From Desulfobulbaceae bacterium (GTDB lineage Bacteria; Desulfobacterota; Desulfobulbia; Desulfobulbales; Desulfocapsaceae), in NCBI GenBank assembly GCA_024643445.1, contig JAHEMX010000258.1:1-5803 (forward strand): 5,803 nucleotides of DNA, read 5' to 3'. This document shows, piece after piece, positions 1 to 5,143 of this stretch; positions within the stretch are counted from its first letter, which is position 1, and each line of letters opens with the position of its first letter. The notes beneath the pieces were generated by a model. The model saw only the letters and a program-made list of their open reading frames with translations, was not told the origin of the DNA and searched no databases. Position numbers and translations under genes: made by a program.

Positions 1-1
1 T

Positions 2-733
2 CTCGACGATATCGCCGAGGCCGATGCCATTATGGACGACATCGGGATCGATACCATCGAAACATCTGTTGCCATGGGCGTTGCGATGGAGGCCGGCATC
101 CTGGAATTCGGCGACGGAAAAGGAATCTGTCGAATCCTGAAGGAAGACGTCGCCAAAGGAACCGCGCTGGGCAGGATTATCGGCAACGGCGCCGGCTCCG
201 TTGGTCGTGCCTTCGGCATCACCCGTGTCCCGGTTGTTAAAAACCAGGCCATTCCCGCCTACGATCCCCGTGCGGTGAAAGGCATGGCCATCACCTATTC
301 GACCTCGACGATGGGAGCCGACCATACCGTCGGCTATGCTGTTGCCACCAATATTCTCAACGTCGGCGGATCAGTCGACCCGCTCACCAAAGATGGCCAG
401 GTGGAATTGTCAAGGAATCTTCAGATAGCGACGGCGGCCATAGATTCAACCGGTATGTGCCTGTTTATCGCCTTTCCCGCCCTTGATGACCCGAACTGTC
501 TGCCGGCACTGATCGATTTGATCAACGCCCGGTATGGAATCGCACTGACCGGCGATGATGTCACCAACCTCGGCAAAACCATTCTCAAGACCGAGAAAGG
601 CTTCAACGAAGCTGCCGGCTTCAACAATGCCGATGACCGGCTGCCGGAATTTTTCTATCTCGAGAAACTGCCGCCGCACAACACCGTCGTTGACTTCACC
701 GGTGAAGAAATCGATGCCTTCTGGAACTTCTAG
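2..733 (+). CDS. aor: Aldehyde ferredoxin oxidoreductase, C-terminal part (5' end outside window)
   Basis: The reading frame is open from base 2, runs through the ATG at 32 and ends at TAG 731-733, giving 243 residues of a protein that in this family is usually about 600 long. The ATG at 32 is internal: the codons before it (LDDIAEADAI) continue the family pattern. Numbering from that Met, D2-x-x-G5-x-D7 matches the first metal-pterin motif DXXGL(D/C). D138-S-T-G-M-C143 matches the second, whose Cys is a 4Fe-4S ligand in characterised AORs. The segment PAYDPRAVKGMAITYSTS followed by GADHT is also typical of the family. These enzymes oxidise aldehydes to carboxylates in the cytoplasm with ferredoxin as acceptor, using a W- (or Mo-) bispterin cofactor. 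The aldehyde substrate cannot be told from this fragment. The MoaD-like gene directly downstream fits a cofactor-dependent oxidoreductase. Family assignment is strong; the metal is inferred. Confidence 0.93.
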   Translation, partial: LDDIAEADAIMDDIGIDTIETSVAMGVAMEAGILEFGDGKGICRILKEDVAKGTALGRIIGNGAGSVGRAFGITRVPVVKNQAIPAYDPRAVKGMAITYSTSTMGADHTVGYAVATNILNVGGSVDPLTKDGQVELSRNLQIATAAIDSTGMCLFIAFPALDDPNCLPALIDLINARYGIALTGDDVTNLGKTILKTEKGFNEAAGFNNADDRLPEFFYLEKLPPHNTVVDFTGEEIDAFWNF

Positions 734-958
734 ATGCATGTGACGGTAAAACTCTTTGCCTACTTCCGCGACAATCGTTTTGTCGCGGAAGTAAAAGAGT
801 ATCACCGGGGTATCAGTGTCGGCGAGATCATAGAGCAGCTCGAGATAAACCCGTCCGATGTCGGCATTACCATGCTCAATTCCAGGCATTGCCGGCCGGA
901 AGCTCTGCCTGCCGAAGGCGACATCCTGGCCATCTTTCCGGTAGTCGGGGGAGGGTAG
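734..958 (+). CDS. MoaD/ThiS-like sulfur-carrier protein (AOR-associated)
   Basis: This is a 74-residue protein starting with VTVKLFAYFRDNRF and ending IFPVVGGG. Small size, a beta-grasp-like pattern and a C-terminal Gly-Gly are the hallmarks of MoaD/ThiS proteins, in which an E1-like enzyme (MoeB type) adenylates the terminal glycine for conversion to a thiocarboxylate. In molybdopterin synthase, MoaD donates sulfur to make the dithiolene of the pterin cofactor. The ATG directly abuts the AOR stop codon (TAG then ATG, no gap), and I see no clear Shine-Dalgarno sequence, so translation is probably coupled to AOR. Placement next to AOR suggests a copy dedicated to the W/Mo-pterin of that enzyme, but this is inference. 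The C-terminus has three glycines where two are usual. A strong hairpin lies within codons 6-23 (see separate entry). The alternative, a ThiS for thiamine synthesis, is less likely given the neighbour. Confidence 0.88.
   Translation: MHVTVKLFAYFRDNRFVAEVKEYHRGISVGEIIEQLEINPSDVGITMLNSRHCRPEALPAEGDILAIFPVVGGG
751..800 (+). other. Long intragenic hairpin in the MoaD-like gene
   Basis: TACTTCCGCGACAA at 761-774 is perfectly complementary in reverse to TTGTCGCGGAAGTA at 780-793, with a 5-base loop TCGTT. Outside it, ACTCTTT (751-757) pairs with AAAGAGT (794-800), leaving only a 3-base GCC bulge (758-760). The total is 21 bp. It begins 17 bases after the A of the start codon, in the zone where RNA structure most affects initiation and early elongation. 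No T-run follows on the plus strand, so it is not a standard intrinsic terminator. The structure is read directly from the bases; any regulatory role is inference. Confidence 0.75.
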
Positions 959-985
959 CGTCGCATATCATGCCCCCTGTTTTTT
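947..985 (+). terminator. Weak candidate intrinsic terminator or attenuator after the MoaD-like gene
   Basis: GGGGG at 947-951, in the last codons of the MoaD-like gene, can pair with CCCCC at 973-977. This is followed by TG and six T residues (980-985). The loop is long (21 bases) and the stem is only 5 GC pairs, so this is a marginal terminator at best. It sits between the AOR/MoaD-like pair and the acylphosphatase gene and could partly separate their expression. No promoter could be recognised in the rest of the gap. Confidence 0.3.
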
Positions 986-1025
986 GAGCTCAGCCAGACC
1001 ATCCAACGCGAGGTACGCTTCCATT

Positions 1026-1304
1026 ATGGGAAACAGGTCCGTTCACGCCTCTATATCCGGCAGGGTTCAGGGCGTCTTTTTCAGAGACTACACCTCTCGA
1101 AAGGCTGCAGAGCTTGAACTGACCGGCTGGGTCAGAAATTGCCGTGACGGCAGTGTCGAATGCATCATCAGCGGAGATGATGATGCGGTGGAGTCCATGA
1201 TCAGCTGGCTGCACCACGGGTCTCCCTCAGCGCGGGTTGAACGGGTCGTCATCAGCAAAGCCCCCCAGGACCTTACCCTGAGTGGATTTCGCGTCGTCTA
1301 TTAG
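1026..1304 (+). CDS. acyP: Acylphosphatase
   Basis: This 92-residue protein matches the normal acylphosphatase length. Residues 12-20 (GRVQGVFFR) form the phosphate-binding loop with the catalytic Arg at 20, and 34-38 (GWVRN) carries the catalytic Asn at 38. The C-terminal GFRVVY is also typical. The family hydrolyses the carboxyl-phosphate bond of acyl phosphates such as acetyl phosphate or 1,3-bisphosphoglycerate, in the cytosol; the physiological substrate in bacteria is usually unclear. The frame is also open from a TTG at 984, but that start would add 14 non-conserved residues. The ATG at 1026 has a GAGG at 1010-1013, somewhat far upstream (12 bases). The gene is 67 bases after the MoaD-like gene and 57 bases before the ABC gene start I prefer. 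A 9-bp inverted repeat lies inside it at 1162-1186. Assignment is firm; the link to AOR metabolism is not shown. Confidence 0.93.
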   Translation: MGNRSVHASISGRVQGVFFRDYTSRKAAELELTGWVRNCRDGSVECIISGDDDAVESMISWLHHGSPSARVERVVISKAPQDLTLSGFRVVY

Positions 1305-1361
1305 GCCGATTTGTGGTTATCGTTCCAATTCCAGGTCAAAAAAATCCTTCAACCTTCCCCG

Positions 1362-3002
1362 ATGCTCGCCATAAACAATCTTAACGCCTGGTTTCCCGAT
1401 CCTGCCGGCAGTGCGGCCGATGTCTCGGAAATACAGGTGCTTCAAGATATAACCCTGCGGGTTGAAGATGCTCAGACAGTCGCTCTTGTGGGGGAATCAG
1501 GGTCCGGGAAAACCATAACAGCGCTCTCCATTCTGCGGCTTCTTGAGGAAAATACCGCCATACGCCTGACCGGGTCGATAACCTTTGACCAGGCCTCCCT
1601 GCTCGAACTGCCCCTGGATTATATCCGCACCGTGCGGGGTAATCGCATCGCCATGATTTTCCAGGAGCCGATGAGTTCGCTGAACCCGGTCTACACGGTT
1701 GGCAACCAGCTCATGGAGTCACTTCAGCAGCATCGCCGCATGAACAGGAAAAAGGCTGAAGAGGAAGCTGTCCGGCTCCTTGCAAGAACCCGGATAGACG
1801 AACCAGAAGCCCGGCTCAGACTCTATCCCCACCAGCTTTCCGGTGGTCAGCGGCAGCGGGTGATGATTGCCATGGCACTTGCCTGCCGGCCGTCCCTTCT
1901 AATCGCCGATGAGCCGACCACGGCCCTTGACGTTACCATACAGGCTGAAATTCTCCAGTTGATACGGGATATCCAGCGTGAAGACAGGATGTCGATGCTC
2001 CTCATCACCCATGACCTTGCCATGGTCAGGAAGATTGCCGAATATATCTACATCATGAAAGACGGACGGATCGTCGAACAGGGAAAAACTGCTGCCATCT
2101 TCACTGCTGCAGAACATCCCTATACCCGTCAATTGATGAAAGCGATACCGGCAGACAGTCCGGAGCAGAAACCGGATATGCCGGTCATTCTGAGCAGTGA
2201 TAAACTCTGCTGCAGGTTCAGGCTGCTGACCGGCAGGAAAAACATCCTGCAAAAGCGGGTGAAAATCCTCAAGGCCGTGGACGAGGTGAGTCTTGCCATA
2301 CAAAAAGGAACGACCTGCGGCGTCATTGGAGAATCAGGGTCAGGAAAAACCACGCTGGGCATGGCCCTGCTCAGGCTGGTATCGAGTTCAGGCTCGATAC
2401 GCTTTGCTGACGAAGAGCTGCAGGGGTTGTCCCAGAAACTTCTTCGACCATACAGAAGCAGAATTCAGGTCGTTTTCCAGGACCCCTATTCATCTCTTTC
2501 TCCGCGCATGAGCGTCGGCCAGATCGTCGAAGAGGGACTGCGCGTCCACCAGCGAGCTCTTTCAAGGGCCGAAATGAGACGTCTTGCGATACAGGCCCTG
2601 GCGGATGTCGGACTGGGCGAAGACAGTCTGGCGCGGTATCCACATGAATTCTCGGGCGGCCAGCGTCAGAGAATCGCCATTGCCAGGGTCATTGTCCTCA
2701 GGCCGGAACTGCTGATTCTCGACGAGCCGACCTCGGCACTGGACATGACCATCCAGGCCCAGATCATTGCCCTCCTGCAGGAACTCCAGCATAAATATGC
2801 GATGACCTACCTGTTTATATCCCACGACCTCAGGGTGGTAAGAGCCCTGGCCGACCACCTGATTGTCATGCGGGATGGACGGGTAATCGAGGAGGGACCG
2901 GCCCGGCAACTTTTTACAAATCCCCGCAATGCGTATACGAAAAGACTCTTCCAGGCTGCCCTTTTAACTGCGGGAGAGACCGCCGAAAAATCACCCGCGT
3001 GA
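1362..3002 (+). CDS. Peptide/nickel-type ABC transporter, fused double ATP-binding protein
   Basis: This 546-residue protein has two complete ATPase domains in tandem, the architecture of YejF and GsiA in the oligopeptide/dipeptide/nickel (Opp/Dpp) family. Domain 1: Walker A GESGSGKT (44-51), Q-loop FQEP with Q101, signature LSGGQRQR (159-166), Walker B LLIADE ending at E184, switch His 217. Domain 2: Walker A GESGSGKT (323-330), Q373, signature FSGGQRQR (430-437), Walker B LLILDE ending at E455, His 488. Each domain ends in the family tail (EHPYTRQL, NAYTKRL). The cysteine-containing CPFHPRCP-type tail of many OppD/DppD proteins is absent. Both nucleotide sites look intact, so it should power import of peptides or a similar solute at the inner membrane. 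The substrate cannot be deduced. I place the start at the ATG at 1362 because MLAINNLNAWF begins the domain fold; a TTG at 1311 is also in frame, and neither has a good ribosome binding site. No permease or binding-protein gene lies beside it. Confidence 0.93.
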   Translation: MLAINNLNAWFPDPAGSAADVSEIQVLQDITLRVEDAQTVALVGESGSGKTITALSILRLLEENTAIRLTGSITFDQASLLELPLDYIRTVRGNRIAMIFQEPMSSLNPVYTVGNQLMESLQQHRRMNRKKAEEEAVRLLARTRIDEPEARLRLYPHQLSGGQRQRVMIAMALACRPSLLIADEPTTALDVTIQAEILQLIRDIQREDRMSMLLITHDLAMVRKIAEYIYIMKDGRIVEQGKTAAIFTAAEHPYTRQLMKAIPADSPEQKPDMPVILSSDKLCCRFRLLTGRKNILQKRVKILKAVDEVSLAIQKGTTCGVIGESGSGKTTLGMALLRLVSSSGSIRFADEELQGLSQKLLRPYRSRIQVVFQDPYSSLSPRMSVGQIVEEGLRVHQRALSRAEMRRLAIQALADVGLGEDSLARYPHEFSGGQRQRIAIARVIVLRPELLILDEPTSALDMTIQAQIIALLQELQHKYAMTYLFISHDLRVVRALADHLIVMRDGRVIEEGPARQLFTNPRNAYTKRLFQAALLTAGETAEKSPA

Positions 3003-3026
3003 GACACTCATGCCGCCGGGAACGTA

Positions 3027-4904
3027 CTATACCGGACGAGGTATAAAGACGAGAGCAATAAAGACGAAGGAGTAGACGGCAAGGAAGAAAAGCTGGCTCA
3101 CAAGGAGTGTAAAAACCCTAGTTTCAAAGAGATTTCGGGATCTGGCCAGCAGGATGCCGAGCATCGGCAGGATCGGGAAAAGATAGCGTCCCTGGGCCTG
3201 GAAATCGACCGTCCAGGAACGATGCAGGGATGCACCAATCAGAGCGACTGCCAGGCAGATACTGAGAAGGGCAAGCAGCCGGTCTCCCATCGTTCCCTTG
3301 ATCCCGATAGAGAGAAGAGCATAGACCAGAAACGCCACAAAAGCCCATTTTACCAGCTCATAGTAAATTTCCGGGGCGGCGATAGTAAAATAGCCGTACA
3401 GGCCAAAGCCGCTGACAAAGCAGTGCTTGAACCACTGCCGCTCTTCGATCATCCTTGTGAGGGTTGTACCGCGTGCCTTCAGGTACATTGACACGTGTTT
3501 ATGATGCAGATCGGTGCTCGGCTTATACCAGGGATGCGCCATTTTCTCCTGCATGGCGGCAATCTTCACCTGCCGATCAGGGCCATTGACATAATAATCG
3601 GCCCCAAGACGCACTCCCGCCAGTGTCAAAGCAAGCAGGGTGACCAGCACCAGCCGGGTAATCACACGCCTGCTGTCAGCATCATGTTCGAAATTGCGCC
3701 GGATTTTTAAAATCTTCCCGATAATACAGAGGAAGAACAGCCCAATGAAGGGATAATAATTTATTTTCAGCAGGAAAAGCAGACCCAGGGTGAATGAAAG
3801 ACCCAAAAGAGCCATCAGCGGTGTTCGTGCTCTTTCGGCATCGAGCAAGCGGTTCAGCGAGCTGTTCGGCCTGACAAGTTCACAGCCGGCCAAAAAACAG
3901 AGAAAGAGTCCAAAGGCATCTGAATTGCAATAACTGAAAATATACCAGATCTGCGGCGAGAGCAGAAACGGCAGCGCTATCAGGCGGGCAGGAATTGAAA
4001 CGGCACCATAGAGCAGGATACAGGCGAACAGGAAAATGTTGAAAAGCCTCAGGGAAAACAGTTCGCTTAGCTTGAAAACGGCAACGGCCCGAGAAAACTT
4101 GCCCGCCAGGAGATAATAGATCTCTCCATTGTTCAGGCGGGACACACCGTAGGCGCTATAGGTGTTTTCAACAGCCGGGTCGTCGATAAGCGGGGGCAGC
4201 CAGTTTTCCTGGTAGTACCTGGTCGCATTGAGATGCACATATTCATCAGGATGGGCGTTGCGCTTGCTGACAGCGGCCATGATTACGATGCATACAAAGG
4301 CCACGCTGAGCATCAGAACGACATAACGAAATTCCTGACGCAGCGGACCGCAGGCCCTGGTAACCAGCAGAACTGCCAGGCAGATCAGGGTATAGCGGGC
4401 AAGTTCCGCCGCCCAGTTGACTGGCGCGCTTCTGATAGACGGAAGGTAGAGAAAATTCGGATCTTTTCCGGCAGAATCGACGTGCAAGCCATCCTCGTCG
4501 ACCCAGTAACCGGCTATCTCATGAAGTGGTTTTGCCTGCTTGAAATCGACATTTATCGTGTCGAAACCGTTCTGGGAAATGGCAATTTGTTTAACCAGTG
4601 CTTTGCCTTTGGCGGCCATCGGGTCAATGCGCAACCGCTCTACTCTTCCAAGATCAGTCAGGAAAAAGGAATAGCTGCTCTGTTCGGGGCCAATATCGAC
4701 GATGGCCCTTCTCTTTTCAGAGAACGGTTCATTCTGGGCCGCCCAATAAAGTTTAAATTCCGTCTTCTGATCAACAGCGATGTCGAGCACGACGTGGGAA
4801 CGACCAACAAAGAAGTAATAATAATAAAAGCAGGCCAGCACACAGAGCAGCAGGGCGAAGAGACGGGAAGACCAGCTTTTATGATCACGGCCCGGCTCTG
4901 CCAT
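3027..4904 (-). CDS. Polytopic membrane protein, DUF2142/GT-C glycosyltransferase-like
   Basis: This is a 625-residue protein with an N-terminal membrane helix at about 15-33, then an extracytoplasmic region to about 165. That region has the LYW...FSE...LRIDP pattern seen in beta-sandwich regions of membrane glycosyltransferase-like proteins. Roughly ten further hydrophobic segments follow, up to the C-terminus. HPDEYVH at 218-224 follows a helix and resembles the acidic loop-1 motif of GT-C enzymes. NSDAF (327-331) and QGRYLFP (571-577) resemble conserved spots of the DUF2142 family. GT-C enzymes transfer sugars from polyprenyl-phosphate donors on the outer face of the inner membrane, so a role in surface polysaccharide or glycolipid modification is plausible, but donor and acceptor are unknown. 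The start is well supported by AGGAGAGG at 4913-4920, eight bases upstream. One base separates it from the stop of the upstream small ORF. The family call is from memory of motifs, so moderate; the gene itself is certain. Confidence 0.85.
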   Translation of the reverse strand: MAEPGRDHKSWSSRLFALLLCVLACFYYYYFFVGRSHVVLDIAVDQKTEFKLYWAAQNEPFSEKRRAIVDIGPEQSSYSFFLTDLGRVERLRIDPMAAKGKALVKQIAISQNGFDTINVDFKQAKPLHEIAGYWVDEDGLHVDSAGKDPNFLYLPSIRSAPVNWAAELARYTLICLAVLLVTRACGPLRQEFRYVVLMLSVAFVCIVIMAAVSKRNAHPDEYVHLNATRYYQENWLPPLIDDPAVENTYSAYGVSRLNNGEIYYLLAGKFSRAVAVFKLSELFSLRLFNIFLFACILLYGAVSIPARLIALPFLLSPQIWYIFSYCNSDAFGLFLCFLAGCELVRPNSSLNRLLDAERARTPLMALLGLSFTLGLLFLLKINYYPFIGLFFLCIIGKILKIRRNFEHDADSRRVITRLVLVTLLALTLAGVRLGADYYVNGPDRQVKIAAMQEKMAHPWYKPSTDLHHKHVSMYLKARGTTLTRMIEERQWFKHCFVSGFGLYGYFTIAAPEIYYELVKWAFVAFLVYALLSIGIKGTMGDRLLALLSICLAVALIGASLHRSWTVDFQAQGRYLFPILPMLGILLARSRNLFETRVFTLLVSQLFFLAVYSFVFIALVFIPRPV

Positions 4905-4905
4905 C

Positions 4906-5142
4906 TCAGCGTCCTCTCCTGACTACCTGGTAGAGGCGATGGACCTGTGGCTCATAACGGATAAGCAGAGAAAAAATCGGCCGAGAAACATAGTGCAGTA
5001 CCAGCAAAACAACGGCCGGACGGAGGCCGGTACCAAGGCGGTAGTTACCCAGCGGTATTATTTTGTTCAGTACGTTAAGCCGGAACGTACGAAAAAAACT
5101 GATGCCGGCGACATCATGTCCGGGAGTTCTCAGAGTTCGCAT
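4906..5142 (-). CDS. Small Arg-rich hypothetical protein, possibly membrane-associated
   Basis: This 78-residue ORF is not recognised. The main evidence for coding is its fit: its ATG (5142-5140) comes one base after the TGA of the upstream gene, and its own TGA comes one base before the ATG of the DUF2142-like gene. The product is very basic (13 Arg, 1 Lys) and has a hydrophobic stretch at about residues 42-61 (PAVVLLVLHYVSRPIFSLLI), broken by an Arg at 54. This could be a membrane-associated helix rather than a clean transmembrane segment. There is no strong Shine-Dalgarno sequence before its start (a CAGGAA is about 17 bases away), so it would depend on coupling. A T7 run at 5092-5098 and a short inverted repeat at 5070-5090 lie inside it. 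The alternative is an untranslated spacer that stays open by chance. An opposite-strand frame over the same region looks less convincing. Confidence 0.45.
   Translation of the reverse strand: MRTLRTPGHDVAGISFFRTFRLNVLNKIIPLGNYRLGTGLRPAVVLLVLHYVSRPIFSLLIRYEPQVHRLYQVVRRGR
4913..4920 (-). promoter_or_regulatory. Strong Shine-Dalgarno sequence for the DUF2142-like gene
   Basis: On the minus strand this reads AGGAGAGG and lies 8 bases before the ATG at 4904-4902. It is the clearest ribosome binding site in the window and fixes the start of the large membrane protein. It is embedded in the last codons (Arg-Arg-Gly) of the 78-codon ORF, whose TGA at 4908-4906 is one base from that ATG. This arrangement allows reinitiation or coupled translation. 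Confidence 0.8.
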
Positions 5143-5143
5143 G

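Noticed and set aside
446..889. 147-codon open frame on the minus strand across the AOR/MoaD-like junction
   Set aside because: It is antisense to two confidently identified genes and has no family resemblance or start signal.
1491..2351. Near-identical 24-base stretches at 1491-1514 and 2328-2351 (21 of 24 match)
   Set aside because: They encode the same Walker A motif GESGSGKT in the two halves of a tandem ATPase, so this is ancestral domain duplication rather than a mobile or regulatory repeat.
2379..2400. 8-bp inverted repeat GTATCGAG / CTCGATAC with a 6-base loop inside the ABC gene
   Set aside because: About one such repeat is expected by chance in a window of this size, it lies deep inside coding sequence, and no T-run follows.
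3043..3067. Direct repeat ATAAAGACGA at 3043-3052 and 3058-3067
   Set aside because: The two copies are 15 bases apart and encode the repeated Val-Phe-Ile of the last membrane helix; simple codon repetition explains it.
4233..4922. 229-codon open frame on the plus strand opposite the membrane protein gene
   Set aside because: It overlaps a well-supported gene with a strong ribosome binding site. Its translation shows no recognisable domain and looks like an antisense shadow.
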